DNA from: Cellulomonas sp.
GTDB taxonomy: Bacteria > Actinomycetota > Actinomycetes > Actinomycetales > Cellulomonadaceae
Length of the DNA: 42,566 nt
Reading direction: 5' to 3'
NCBI RefSeq assembly: GCF_015234515.1
Contig: NZ_JADGMY010000009.1
Span: forward strand, 1-42,566
The position numbers were made by a program, and so were the translations under genes. The notes beneath the pieces are model-generated. The model did not search any database and was not told the origin of the DNA. It saw only the letters and a list, made by a program, of their open reading frames with translations. Of the stretch, positions 33,002-42,566 are shown one piece after another (the first letter of the stretch is position 1; each line of letters starts with the position of its first letter).

Positions 33002-33161
33002 GGCTGTCCTGTGGTCCGAGCCGACCGGGGGAGGGGGAGTCCGCGGGGTGTGCTGGTCGGCCGTTCGACTCTAACGGCGGCGTCCAGCGGGTGCGACCGC
33101 AGGTCCGTGTCACGGCGGTTCGCCCCGGTCGGGGCGTCGTACGCCCGGGGCACGCCGGTGC

Positions 33162-33167
33162 GACACT
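33162..33167 (+). promoter_or_regulatory. Leaderless -10 box of the DUF3151 gene
   Basis: GACACT, then 6 bases (GGCGCC), then the ATG at 33174. No Shine-Dalgarno sequence. Confidence 0.55.
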
Positions 33168-33173
33168 GGCGCC

Positions 33174-33590
33174 ATGACCCACGAGAACCTGCTCGACGGC
33201 CCCGCGCCGACGCTGCTGCCCGCCGACGGCCCCGACGCGACGGCGCGTGCCGCCCTCGCCTCCGGGGCGGACCCGCGCGACGTGGTGAGCGCGGCCCCCG
33301 CGGCGTCGCTGGTGTGGGCGCTGCTGGCCGAGCGGGCGGACGACCCGGTCGCGGCGTACGCGTACGCACGGACGGGCTACCACCGCGGCCTGGACGCGCT
33401 GCGCGGTGCCGGCTGGCGCGGTCGCGGCCCGGTGCCGGTCGCGCACGAGCCGAACCAGGGCTTCCTGCGGTCGCTGCTCGCGCTCGCGACGGCGGCGGAC
33501 GCCCTGGGGGAGACCGCGGAGGGCGAGCGCTGCCGCCAGTTCCTGCGGGACTGCGGGACGTCGGCCGACGAGGTCGCCGCGCTGCGCTGA
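33174..33590 (+). CDS. DUF3151 protein
   Basis: 138 residues. NLLDGPAPTLLPADGP, SLVWALLAERA, AYAYARTGYHRGLDALRGAGWRGRGPVPVAHEPNQGFLRSLLALATAADALGE and CRQFLRDCG match the actinobacterial DUF3151 family. It looks all-helical and soluble. Function unknown. In actinobacteria this gene commonly lies between fba and purA; here the partner-switching module separates it from fba. Followed by a 10-bp hairpin. Confidence 0.9.
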   Translation: MTHENLLDGPAPTLLPADGPDATARAALASGADPRDVVSAAPAASLVWALLAERADDPVAAYAYARTGYHRGLDALRGAGWRGRGPVPVAHEPNQGFLRSLLALATAADALGETAEGERCRQFLRDCGTSADEVAALR

Positions 33591-35084
<1,494 letters not shown>

Positions 35085-35159
35085 GAGCGCGCGCACCGCG
35101 CGCACGTCCGGACGGGTGACCGTCGTGCCTAGTGGTCACGGCGGTGCGGCTGGTGGTGT

Positions 35160-35165
35160 GAGACT
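35160..35165 (+). promoter_or_regulatory. Leaderless -10 box of the gene at 35172
   Basis: GAGACT, then 6 bases (CCCGCC), then the GTG. No Shine-Dalgarno sequence. Confidence 0.5.
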
Positions 35166-35171
35166 CCCGCC

Positions 35172-36488
35172 GTGGATGCCGCCGCTTGGGACTCGCCCGC
35201 CGCCTACGTGGTCGTCGGGGCGCTCGTGCTCGTCGTCGTCGGGGTGCTGGTCGCCGTGGTCGCGGCGAGCCCGGCGCACCGTCTGCTCGGCATGCAGGAC
35301 GGTGCGCCGTGGTGGTTCTCCCCGGCCGGCGGCAAGACGCAGGGCGCGGTGGTCGCGTACCTCGGTGCGCTGGTGGCCGTCGGGGCGACCGTGCTCGTCG
35401 TCGCGGGCTCGTACGTCGGCCCGACGCTCGCGTGGACGCTGTGCTGGACGTCGGCCGCCCTGCTGCTGTGGGCCACCGTGACACGGTTCGGCAAGCTCGC
35501 CGTGCACCTGGCCACCGGGGGACGGGCGACGTGGGACGACCCGCTCGAGTCGGACTACGTGCAGACCGACGGCGCGGGTGACGACGTCGACCTGCGTGCG
35601 GCCCGCGACGCCGCACGTGGCGGCGACTGGCGCCCTGCCGCGCACCTGCTGGCCGTCACGGCCGACGCGGACGCGCGGCACGACCGCGTCGTCGAGCTCG
35701 CCACCGTGGCAGCGGTCAGCCCCCGCTGGCTGGAGACGTGGCTCGAGGCGGAGCCGCAGGCGCGCGACGCGCTCGCGGTGGGCGTGCAGGCCGCCGTCGA
35801 GCGGGCGTGGCTGCGCCGCGGCACGGACTACGAGGTGCGGGACGTCGAAGGTTTCCTCGCCGGCCTGCAGGAGGCGGACGCCGAGGCGACCACCGCCCTG
35901 CAGGTCTGGCCCGACGACCCGTCGGTGCTGGCGTCCCGGCTCGCGGTGGCCCGCGGCCTGCAGCTGGGCAAGGAGGAGCACGAGCGTCGCCTCGCACGTC
36001 TGCGGGCGGTCGCGCCGCTGCACCGGGGCGGCCTCGGTGAGGCGCTGCAGTTCGTCGCGCCGAAGTGGTACGGCAGCACCGAGGAGATGTTCGGCCTGGC
36101 GCGCTCGGTGAGCTGGCAGGCGCCGGCGGGCGACGCGGTCGGGCTGCTCGTCGTCGTCGCGCACCTCGAGCAGTACGCGCACCTGCTCAACCGGTCGCAG
36201 CACGCGGCCGACTCCCACATCGAGAGCCCCGCGACGCGGGCCGAGCTGCGCGCCGCGGCGGAGCGCTGGTCGTCGCAGGAGCCGTCGCCGGTCGGCCGCG
36301 CGTGGGGGCACAACGTGCTGGCGATGGCCTTCTGGCTGGCCGACCTGCCGGCCGACGCCGCACCGCACCTCGCGCGCACACGCGAGCACCTCCTCGAGCT
36401 CCCGTGGGGGTACCTGGGCGACCCGCGCGAGGTCCACGCGCAGGTGCAGGCGTGGGCGCGCGCCCGGGTCGGTGACGTCGCGGCCTGA
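35172..36488 (+). CDS. Unknown membrane protein with a large helical soluble domain
   Basis: 438 residues. Three membrane helices (about 10-33, 57-80, 83-104) with WWFSPAGGKTQGAVV between the first two, then about 330 soluble residues that look helical and repeat-like ([20 protein letters not shown], then APHLARTREHLLELPWGYLGD near the end), reminiscent of TPR-type folds. A DUF-type family is likely but I cannot name it. It lies alone between purA and purD; no partner is evident. GTG chosen by the leaderless box. Confidence 0.75.
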   Translation: MDAAAWDSPAAYVVVGALVLVVVGVLVAVVAASPAHRLLGMQDGAPWWFSPAGGKTQGAVVAYLGALVAVGATVLVVAGSYVGPTLAWTLCWTSAALLLWATVTRFGKLAVHLATGGRATWDDPLESDYVQTDGAGDDVDLRAARDAARGGDWRPAAHLLAVTADADARHDRVVELATVAAVSPRWLETWLEAEPQARDALAVGVQAAVERAWLRRGTDYEVRDVEGFLAGLQEADAEATTALQVWPDDPSVLASRLAVARGLQLGKEEHERRLARLRAVAPLHRGGLGEALQFVAPKWYGSTEEMFGLARSVSWQAPAGDAVGLLVVVAHLEQYAHLLNRSQHAADSHIESPATRAELRAAAERWSSQEPSPVGRAWGHNVLAMAFWLADLPADAAPHLARTREHLLELPWGYLGDPREVHAQVQAWARARVGDVAA

Positions 36489-36537
36489 GCCCGGCGCGGA
36501 CCTGTGGACGCGCACAGGCCCGGACCCGCGCGGCCGG

Positions 36538-36543
36538 TAGGGT
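36538..36543 (+). promoter_or_regulatory. Leaderless -10 box of purD
   Basis: TAGGGT, 8 bases before the GTG at 36552; a 6-bp hairpin (CCTGTG/CACAGG, 36501-36518) lies just upstream. Confidence 0.55.
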
Positions 36544-36551
36544 CGGGCGAC

Positions 36552-37844
36552 GTGGAGATCCTCGTCATCGGCACCGGTGCCCGTGAGCACGCCCTGGCCC
36601 GCACGCTGTCCCTCGACCCGGCGGTGACGCGCGTCCACGCGGCCCCGGGCAACCCCGGGATCGCGCAGCGCGCGACGCTGCACGCGGTCGACCCGCTCGA
36701 CGGCGCCGCGGTCGCCGACCTCGCGCGCTCGCTGGGCGTCGACCTCGTGGTCGTGGGTCCCGAGGCGCCGCTCGTCGCGGGCGTCGCGGACGCCGTGCGC
36801 GCGGCGGGGATCCCGGTGTTCGGGCCGTCGGCGCAGGCCGCGCGGCTCGAGGGCTCGAAGGCGTTCGCGAAGGACGTCATGGCGGCGGCGGGCGTGCCGA
36901 CGGCGGCCGCACGGGTCGCGACGACGCTCGACGAGGTCGCCGCCGCGCTCGACGAGTTCGGCGCGCCGCACGTCGTCAAGGAGGACGGGCTCGCCGCGGG
37001 CAAGGGTGTCGTCGTCACCGACGACCGCGAGGTCGCGCTCGCGCACGCGGCCGCCTGCCTGGCCAAGGAGGGCGGCAGCGTCGTCGTCGAGGAGTTCCTG
37101 GACGGCCCCGAGGTCTCGCTGTTCGTCCTGTGCGACGGCACCGACGTCGTCCCGCTCGTGCCGGCCCAGGACTTCAAGCGCGCGCTCGACGGCGACCAGG
37201 GGCCCAACACCGGTGGCATGGGCGCCTACTCGCCGCTGCCGTGGGCGCCCGAGGGGCTGGTGGACGAGGTCGTCGAGACCGTCGCACGCCCGACCGTCGC
37301 CGAGATGGCGCGCCGCGGCACGCCCTTCGTCGGCGTCCTGTACTGCGGCCTGGCGCTGACGAGCCGGGGCCTGCGCGTCGTGGAGTTCAACGCGCGGTTC
37401 GGCGACCCGGAGACGCAGGTGGTGCTCGCGCGCCTCGCGTCGCCGCTCGCCGAGGTGCTGCTCGCCGCGGCGCAGGGACGCCTCGCGCAGGTCGAGCCGC
37501 TGCACTGGCGCGCGGACGCCGCGGTCACCGTGGTGATCGCGGCGCACGGCTACCCGGGGACGGTCCGCACGGGCGACCCGATCACGGGCCTGGACGGGGC
37601 CGGCACGGTCCCCGGCGTGCACGTGCTGCACGCGGGCACCGCGGTGCGCACCACGAGCGACGACCCCGAGAACCCGATCAACGACCCCCTGCTGGTGTCC
37701 GACGGCGGCCGGGTGCTGTCCGTCGTGGGTGTGGGGGAGACCCTCGCCGCGGCGCGGCGGGCCGCGTACGTCGCGGTCGACCAGGTCGCCCTGGCCGGTT
37801 CGCAGCACCGGACGGACATCGCGCTGGCCGTGAGCGAGGGCTGA
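36552..37844 (+). CDS. purD: Phosphoribosylamine-glycine ligase
   Basis: 430 residues, full length. An ATP-grasp enzyme joining phosphoribosylamine and glycine in step 2 of purine synthesis. [17 protein letters not shown] at the N-terminus, [68 protein letters not shown] and [12 protein letters not shown] are diagnostic. The GTG is chosen because the preceding bases form a leaderless promoter; a longer upstream reading would run into the previous gene's 3' hairpin. Confidence 0.96.
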   Translation: MEILVIGTGAREHALARTLSLDPAVTRVHAAPGNPGIAQRATLHAVDPLDGAAVADLARSLGVDLVVVGPEAPLVAGVADAVRAAGIPVFGPSAQAARLEGSKAFAKDVMAAAGVPTAAARVATTLDEVAAALDEFGAPHVVKEDGLAAGKGVVVTDDREVALAHAAACLAKEGGSVVVEEFLDGPEVSLFVLCDGTDVVPLVPAQDFKRALDGDQGPNTGGMGAYSPLPWAPEGLVDEVVETVARPTVAEMARRGTPFVGVLYCGLALTSRGLRVVEFNARFGDPETQVVLARLASPLAEVLLAAAQGRLAQVEPLHWRADAAVTVVIAAHGYPGTVRTGDPITGLDGAGTVPGVHVLHAGTAVRTTSDDPENPINDPLLVSDGGRVLSVVGVGETLAAARRAAYVAVDQVALAGSQHRTDIALAVSEG

Positions 37845-38004
37845 GCGCGTCGTCGACGTCCCCGCGCGGCCCGGTGACCGCGTCGCCGCCACGGTCGTCC
37901 TCGTCGCCCGCCGGCGCACGGCGGCCTGACCCGGACGCACGGAGGCACGGGGTGACGCGCGACCGCTGGACGGTCGGGCGTCGCCCCGTACCCGCGTCGC
38001 ACGC

Positions 38005-38010
38005 CACACT
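38005..38010 (+). promoter_or_regulatory. Leaderless -10 box of purC
   Basis: CACACT, directly followed by GTGCCCGTG. The 6-base rule seen at other genes picks the second GTG (38017) rather than the first (38011). Confidence 0.55.
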
Positions 38011-38016
38011 GTGCCC

Positions 38017-38943
38017 GTGAACGCACCTCTCGACGTCCCCGCGCAGCTGCCCGGATGGCGGCACGTCTACTCCGGGAAGGTCCGCGACCTGTACGAGCCC
38101 GACGGCTCGCCCGCCGGCGTCGCGCTGCGTGACCTGCACGGCGACGTCGTGCTCGTCGTCGCGTCGGACCGCGTGTCCGCGTACGACCACGTGCTGTCGC
38201 CCGGCATCCCCGGCAAGGGCGTGGTCCTGACGCAGCTGAGCCTGTGGTGGTTCGAGCAGCTCGCGGACCTCGTGCCCAACCACGTGGTGGCGACCGACGT
38301 GCCCGACGCCGTCGCGGGGCGCGCGATGGTGTGCCGACGGCTGGACATGTTCCCCGTCGAGTGCGTCGCGCGGGGCTACCTCACGGGCTCGGGGCTCGCG
38401 GAGTACCGGGACGGCGGCGAGGTCACGGGCATCCCGCTGCCTGCGGGGCTCGTCGACGGCTCACGGCTCCCCGAGCCGATCTTCACGCCCGCGGCCAAGG
38501 CCGAGCTCGGCGAGCACGACGAGAACGTGCGGTTCTCGGTCGTCGTCGACACCGTGGGTCCCGCCGCGGCCGAGACGCTGCGCGACCTCACGCTGGCCGT
38601 GTACGCGCGGGCCGAGGCCGTCGCCCGCGAGCGCGGCGTCATCCTCGCGGACACCAAGCTCGAGTTCGGGACGGACCCGGTGACGGGGGCGATCACGCTC
38701 GGCGACGAGGTGCTGACCCCCGACTCGTCGCGCTTCTGGCCGGCCGACGCCTGGGAGCCGGGTCGCCCGCAGCCCAGCTTCGACAAGCAGTACGTGCGCG
38801 ACTGGCTGACGTCGTCCGCGTCGGGCTGGGACCGGACGTCGGACGCGCCGCCGCCCGCGCTCCCGGCGGACGTCGTCACCCGGACCCGCGACCGCTACCT
38901 CGAGGCGTACGAGCGGCTGACAGGGCACCCTCTGGACGTGTGA
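38017..38943 (+). CDS. purC: Phosphoribosylaminoimidazole-succinocarboxamide synthase
   Basis: 308 residues, the longer actinobacterial/yeast-like form. Adds Asp to CAIR with ATP. YSGKVRDLYEP, VVASDRVSAYDHVL, GKGVVLTQLSLWWFEQ, ARGYLTGSGLAEY and ILADTKLEFG are typical. The 172-base gap after purD holds only weak secondary structure. GTG 38017 chosen by promoter spacing. Convergent with the nuclease gene, with 9 bases between their stops and no hairpin, so transcripts may overlap. Confidence 0.95.
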   Translation: MNAPLDVPAQLPGWRHVYSGKVRDLYEPDGSPAGVALRDLHGDVVLVVASDRVSAYDHVLSPGIPGKGVVLTQLSLWWFEQLADLVPNHVVATDVPDAVAGRAMVCRRLDMFPVECVARGYLTGSGLAEYRDGGEVTGIPLPAGLVDGSRLPEPIFTPAAKAELGEHDENVRFSVVVDTVGPAAAETLRDLTLAVYARAEAVARERGVILADTKLEFGTDPVTGAITLGDEVLTPDSSRFWPADAWEPGRPQPSFDKQYVRDWLTSSASGWDRTSDAPPPALPADVVTRTRDRYLEAYERLTGHPLDV

Positions 38944-38952
38944 GGTCGGGCG

Positions 38953-39771
38953 TCACGTGCCGAGGTCGACCTCCGGCAGCGCGTGCAGCTCACGCCACGG
39001 GAGCGCCTGCGCGGTGGCCACGCCCAGGACGTCGGCGGCCACGAGCGGTCCCAGGTCGAGGCCCGTGAGGTCCGCGACGTCGGCGACCGGGACCTGGAAG
39101 GTGCGGAACGGCCCGAGCGGAGGCGGCTCGTCGGCCGCGGCGGCCGCGTGCGTGCGCGCCGCCAGCTCGGTGGCGGGCAGCAGCGGCGTCTGGTCGAGGA
39201 CGAACGCCGCGGACGCCAGGCGACGGCCCCCGTCGAGCGCCCACGCCGCCACCTTCCAGAACCGGCGCGGCAGGCCGATGCCGCGGTAGACCGGGTCGTC
39301 ACCGGCGAGCACCGGCCCGGTGAGCACCGACAGGCGCAGCCGCTGCGCGCGGGCGTGCTCCAGCACGTGGTCCTCCAGGCCCAGCCAGAGCTCGCGGCTC
39401 TGGTTGAAGCCCGACGCCTGCGGCGCCGCGTTGGGGTACGCGAACGTGTCGCGGTTGGCCTGCGCCGCGACGCCCGGCTCGCCCCACACCGGGTCACGGC
39501 GCCGCACGAGGTGTCCCCGGTCCAGGTCGTTGCGGGCGTACAGCGCGGGACCGGCCTGCTCGTCGGCGTCGATGCGCGGGTCGAGGTACCAGTCGTCGTC
39601 GCGCGGGACGTCGAGCAGCGTGACCCCGTCGACGTTGACCGCCGTCGCGGCGGCCAGGCGGCGGACGGGATCCAGCAGCACGGTGAAGTGCGTCGCGGGC
39701 AGCTCGCGCACGGCCTGCGCCGGGATGGGCAGCGGGACCTGGGGCCCCAGGAACGTCGGGTCGTACCCCAT
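38953..39771 (-). CDS. DNA/RNA non-specific endonuclease
   Basis: 272 residues. Carries the NUC-family active site LDRGHLVRR (residues 83-91; His87 is the general base) and NAAPQASGFNQSRELWLGLED, with the Asn/Glu metal positions. Related nucleases cut DNA and RNA with Mg2+. Most are secreted, but no signal peptide is visible: the protein starts MGYDPTFLGPQ. Function in the cell is unclear; an immunity protein, which toxin-type relatives would need, is not evident nearby. ATG 39771 has AGGGGTGA upstream. Confidence 0.87.
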   Translation of the reverse strand: MGYDPTFLGPQVPLPIPAQAVRELPATHFTVLLDPVRRLAAATAVNVDGVTLLDVPRDDDWYLDPRIDADEQAGPALYARNDLDRGHLVRRRDPVWGEPGVAAQANRDTFAYPNAAPQASGFNQSRELWLGLEDHVLEHARAQRLRLSVLTGPVLAGDDPVYRGIGLPRRFWKVAAWALDGGRRLASAAFVLDQTPLLPATELAARTHAAAAADEPPPLGPFRTFQVPVADVADLTGLDLGPLVAADVLGVATAQALPWRELHALPEVDLGT

Positions 39772-39839
39772 GTGTCACCCCTGCCCACGAGCGGACCGTC
39801 GGACCGTCCTCACCGTACCCACGTCCCGCCGTCCGCTGG

Positions 39840-39929
39840 GTGGGACGGACGGTTCGCGAGACCGGGCCGGGAGCGCTGACGACGGGGCGGAGGACGACTC
39901 AGGCCGGTCTCGCGGAGGGCCCGTCCCAC
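39840..39929. repeat. Long nested inverted repeat in the divergent gap
   Basis: GTGGGACGG, 7 bases, GCGAGACCGG, then 38 bases, then CCGGTCTCGC, 7 bases, CCGTCCCAC. Both arm pairs are perfect and the 7-base gaps match in length but not sequence. It lies in the 279-base gap between the nuclease and amidohydrolase genes, well clear of both starts. Whether it is RNA, a protein site or a relic is not clear. Confidence 0.6.
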
Positions 39930-40050
39930 GGTGCGGACGTGCTCGGGGTGGCGGCCGTGCGGCTGCAGGGGACCGGCCACGGCGCGGCGTAGTGTCGCAG
40001 CAGCTCCCCGTTCACGTCGACGTCGTGTCATGTCCTGTCCCGGAGGTCCG

Positions 40051-41562
40051 GTGGACGTCTTCCGCCCGCTCGTCCTGCGTCGCGCGCGCCTGCTCGGTCA
40101 GGACGCACCCGTCGACGTCGTGCTGCGCGGCGGACGCATCGCCTCGGTCGGCCCGGCGGCAGGCTCGGCCTCCGCCGCGGCCCCGGGGCCTGCGGCGAGC
40201 GCCGCCGAGGTCGTCGACCTGGACGGCCGGCTCGTCCTGCCCGGGCTGTGGGACCAGCACACGCACCTCACGCAGTGGGCGCTCTCGCGCGGCCGGCTCG
40301 ACGTCTCCGGCGCGACGTCGGCCGCGCACGCCGCCGCCCTCGTCCGCGAGCGGCTGGCGACCGACCCGCCCACCAGCGGGCGGCCGCTCGTCGGGATCGG
40401 GTTCCGGGACGGCTCCTGGCCCGACCGGCCGACGTCGGCACTGCTCGACGCGGTCGCCGGCGACGTGCCCGTCGTGCTCGTGTCCGGGGACCTGCACTGC
40501 GCCTGGGTGTCCACCGCGGGCCTGCGCCTGTTCGGCGTGCCGACGCACCCCACGGGCGTCCTGCGCGAGACCGAGTGGATGCCCCTCATGGGGGCGCTCG
40601 ACCACGTCCCGGAGGACGTGCAGGACCGGCTCGTCACCGACGCGCTGCGCGCTGCGGCCGCCCGGGGCGTCGTCGGGGTCGTCGACCTGGAGATCGCGGA
40701 CAACGTGTCGGTCTGGCGGCGACGGGCCGAGCTGGGGGACCCGGTCGTGCGGGTGCGCGCGGGCGTGTGGCCGGCGTACCTGGACCGCGTCGTCGCCGAT
40801 GAGCTCCACACCGGCGACCGTGTCGCGGGGGCGCGCGTCACGCAGGGGCCGCTCAAGGTCATCGTCGACGGGTCGCTCAACACGCGGACGGCGTGGTGCC
40901 ACGCGCCGTACCCGGGCGTCGAGGGCCCGCTGTCGCACGGCGTGCTCAACGTGCCCGCCGACGAGCTGGTCCCGCTCCTGCGGCACGCGCGTGCCCACGG
41001 GCTGACGTGCGCCGTGCACGCCATCGGCGACGCGGCGAACACCCTCGTCCTCGACGCGTTCGCGGCCACCGGCGCGCGCGGGTCGGTCGAGCACGCCCAG
41101 CTGCTCGGCACGGGTGACGTCGCGCGGTTCGCCGCCCTGGGGCTGACCGCGAGCGTGCAGCCGGGGCACATCCCCGACGACCGGGACGTCGCCGACCGGC
41201 ACTGGGCCGGCCGGACGCACCGGGCGTTCCCGCTGGCGGAGCTGCACGCGGCCGGGGTCGACCTCGCGTTCGGGTCGGACGCGCCCGTCGCACCCCTGGA
41301 CCCGTGGCTCGCGGTGGACGCGGCGGTCTGGCGCACGGGTGACGCGCGCCCGTCCTGGCACCCCGAGCAGGCGGTCGACGCCCTGACGGCGCTCGCGTCG
41401 TCCGTCGACGGCCGCCCGCTGACGCCCCGCGCGGGCGACCCGGCGGACCTCGTCGTCCTGGACGACGACCCGCTGGCGCTCGCCACGACGCCCGGCGCCG
41501 TGCGCACGACCCGCGTCGCCGCCACCCTCGTCGCCGCCACCTGGACCCACACGACCCTCTGA
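40051..41562 (+). CDS. Amidohydrolase family protein (YtcJ-like)
   Basis: 503 residues. N-terminal beta-sandwich strands (VDVVLRGGRIASVG), then LVLPGLWDQHTHL with the HxH metal motif, VDGSLNTRTAWCHAPY, CAVHAIGDAANTLVLDAF, SVEHAQLLG and FGSDAPVAPLDPW with the late Asp. This is the amidohydrolase_3 group, whose substrates are mostly unknown. GTG 40051 has GGAGG 4 bases upstream, preferred over ATG 40030, which lacks one. A TAGTGT box at 39992-39997 may be its promoter. Confidence 0.86.
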   Translation: MDVFRPLVLRRARLLGQDAPVDVVLRGGRIASVGPAAGSASAAAPGPAASAAEVVDLDGRLVLPGLWDQHTHLTQWALSRGRLDVSGATSAAHAAALVRERLATDPPTSGRPLVGIGFRDGSWPDRPTSALLDAVAGDVPVVLVSGDLHCAWVSTAGLRLFGVPTHPTGVLRETEWMPLMGALDHVPEDVQDRLVTDALRAAAARGVVGVVDLEIADNVSVWRRRAELGDPVVRVRAGVWPAYLDRVVADELHTGDRVAGARVTQGPLKVIVDGSLNTRTAWCHAPYPGVEGPLSHGVLNVPADELVPLLRHARAHGLTCAVHAIGDAANTLVLDAFAATGARGSVEHAQLLGTGDVARFAALGLTASVQPGHIPDDRDVADRHWAGRTHRAFPLAELHAAGVDLAFGSDAPVAPLDPWLAVDAAVWRTGDARPSWHPEQAVDALTALASSVDGRPLTPRAGDPADLVVLDDDPLALATTPGAVRTTRVAATLVAATWTHTTL

Positions 41563-41621
41563 CCCCCGACCCCCCGACCCACCACCCCCCGACCCACCAC
41601 CCCCCACACCCACCACCCCAC
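41563..41621. repeat. C-rich tandem repeat, G-quadruplex-prone on the minus strand
   Basis: Two exact copies of a 15-mer GACCCACCACCCCCC (41576-41590, 41591-41605) with a partial third, directly after the amidohydrolase stop. The minus strand has many runs of three or more G. Confidence 0.7.
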
Positions 41622-41630
41622 GGCGAACTC

Positions 41631-41672
41631 GTCCTTCGGCGGCTTCTGACGCCCCAGAAGCCGCCGAACGAC
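41631..41672 (+). terminator. Terminator after the amidohydrolase gene
   Basis: Perfect 14-bp arms TTCGGCGGCTTCTG/CAGAAGCCGCCGAA, 6-base loop, plus GTC/GAC past one mismatch. Less GC-rich than the other hairpins. Ends about 110 bases before the purS -10 box. Confidence 0.7.
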
Positions 41673-41780
41673 AAGGTCGTCGGGTGGTGAGTCCAAGTGC
41701 TGGGACGGGAGACGGATCGGGCCGCCGGGCCGGACAGCCCGGCACGTGGGACGGCGTCCGGGGTGCGCGCGTCGCGCCGT

Positions 41781-41786
41781 AGGATC
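41781..41786 (+). promoter_or_regulatory. Candidate -10 box of purSQ
   Basis: TAGGAT, 39 bases before the GTG of purS. AGGGAG at 41814-41819, 6 bases before the start, is the ribosome binding site. Confidence 0.55.
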
Positions 41787-41825
41787 GGCAGCGATCCCCA
41801 CCGCCGCGAACCAGGGAGCACCCCC

Positions 41826-42113
41826 GTGGGACGAGTCGTCGTCGACGTCATGCCGAAGCCCGAGATCCTCGACCCGCAGGGCAAGGCCGTCGCGAACGCG
41901 CTGCCGCGCCTCGGCTTCGGCCAGTTCACCGCCGTCCGCCAGGGCAAGCGGTTCGAGCTCGAGGTCGACGGGCCGGTGACGCCCGAGGTCCTCGAGGCCG
42001 CCGCCGCCGCAGCCGAGCAGGTCCTGTCGAACCCCGTGATCGAGGACGTCGTGCGCGTCGCCGACATCGAGGCCGATGCCGCCGCCACCGTCACGTCGCA
42101 GGGTCTGGCCTGA
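41826..42113 (+). CDS. purS: Phosphoribosylformylglycinamidine synthase subunit PurS
   Basis: 95 residues. [28 protein letters not shown] is the conserved PurS start. It is a small structural subunit that brings PurQ and PurL together in the Gram-positive type FGAM synthase complex. GTG 41826 chosen by the ribosome binding site; the reading frame extends upstream as a shadow. TGATG overlaps the start of purQ. Confidence 0.95.
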   Translation: MGRVVVDVMPKPEILDPQGKAVANALPRLGFGQFTAVRQGKRFELEVDGPVTPEVLEAAAAAAEQVLSNPVIEDVVRVADIEADAAATVTSQGLA

Positions 42114-42566
42114 TGGGTCGCGTCGGGGTCGTCACGTTCCCCGGCACGCTCGACGACCGGGACGCGGCGCGTGCCGTGCGCCTGGCGGGGGGCGAGCCGG
42201 TTGCGCTGTGGCACGCGGACGCCGACCTCAAGGGCGTCGACGCGGTCGTGCTGCCCGGCGGGTTCTCCTACGGCGACTACCTGCGCGCCGGGGCGATCAG
42301 CCGGTTCGCGCCGGTGATGGGCGAGGTCGTCGAGGCCGCAGGCAAGGGCCTGCCCGTGCTCGGCATCTGCAACGGCTTCCAGGTCCTCACCGAGGCGCAC
42401 CTGCTGCCCGGGTCGATGATCAAGAACGACCACCTGCACTTCGTGTGCCGCGAGCAGGTGCTGTCGGTGGAGAACGCGACCACCGCGTGGACGCGCGCGT
42501 TCACGGCCGGTGAGCGCATCACGATCCCGCTGAAGAACCAGGACGGCCAGTACGTCGCCGACGAGC
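42113..42566 (+). CDS. purQ: Phosphoribosylformylglycinamidine synthase subunit PurQ, cut by window edge
   Basis: About 151 residues are present. Class I glutamine amidotransferase that supplies ammonia to Pur[34 protein letters not shown] and the nucleophile Cys86 in [10 protein letters not shown] are visible; the His/Glu of the triad would lie beyond the edge. Shares one base with the purS stop; purL is expected downstream. Confidence 0.95.
   Translation, partial: MGRVGVVTFPGTLDDRDAARAVRLAGGEPVALWHADADLKGVDAVVLPGGFSYGDYLRAGAISRFAPVMGEVVEAAGKGLPVLGICNGFQVLTEAHLLPGSMIKNDHLHFVCREQVLSVENATTAWTRAFTAGERITIPLKNQDGQYVADE

Noticed and set aside
41631..41672. TTCGGCGGCTTCTG inverted repeat as an attachment site or mobile element end
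   Set aside because: Arms are adjacent around a 6-base loop right after a gene, the layout of a terminator; there is no integrase or second copy in the window.

Overview
The window is about 73% GC, densely coded on both strands, and every protein is of actinobacterial type (DUF3151, DUF4862, the fba-DUF3151-purA and purS-purQ arrangements, many GTG starts, leaderless genes preceded by TAnnnT). A Cellulomonas-like actinobacterium is the best guess; this is an inference from composition and gene order, not a database match. I see no tRNA, rRNA, CRISPR array, insertion sequence, integrase or prophage gene, and no stretch above 300 bases without a gene.

Layout. (1) 1-9259: a truncated recQ, a divergent pair of short-chain dehydrogenases, a lipoprotein/OmpA-like pair, pyrE with an unknown membrane protein and lemA, a lone AAA-type ATPase, and a HAD phosphatase/DedA pair. 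(2) 9322-25617: a 16-kb sugar-acid catabolic region. kdgK and eda with a frameshifted SDR form one operon. A 2-hydroxyacid dehydrogenase diverges from an L-fuconate dehydratase followed by a GntR regulator. A six-gene operon, kduI-iclR-kduD-2-hydroxyacid dehydrogenase-Zn alcohol dehydrogenase-second kduD-like SDR, follows. A DctPQM TRAP transporter diverges from a DUF4862 gene and a beta-hydroxyacid dehydrogenase. (3) 25819-28733: nhaA behind a highly structured leader, an IclR regulator and a SpoU-type rRNA/tRNA methyltransferase. (4) 28840-42566: fba, a partner-switching module (PAS-GAF-PP2C-HATPase protein flanked by two STAS antagonists), DUF3151, purA, an unknown membrane protein, purD, purC, a non-specific nuclease, an amidohydrolase, purS and a truncated purQ.

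How it works together. Region 2 is best read as uptake of uronate-type acids by the TRAP system, conversion by KduI and KduD to 2-keto-3-deoxygluconate, phosphorylation by KdgK and cleavage by Eda to pyruvate and glyceraldehyde-3-phosphate. A second acid, probably L-fuconate or a close relative, is dehydrated by the FucD-like enzyme, and the extra SDR/hydroxyacid dehydrogenases may process its product. Two DNA sites fit the local regulators: a palindrome resembling the KdgR box between dctP and DUF4862, and a repeated 14-mer between the hydroxyacid dehydrogenase and fucD.

Twelve genes that start transcription units have a -10-like hexamer 6 to 8 bases before the start codon and no Shine-Dalgarno sequence, so leaderless transcription is common here and settles several start codons. 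Strong GC-rich hairpins, mostly without a T-run, separate most transcription units.
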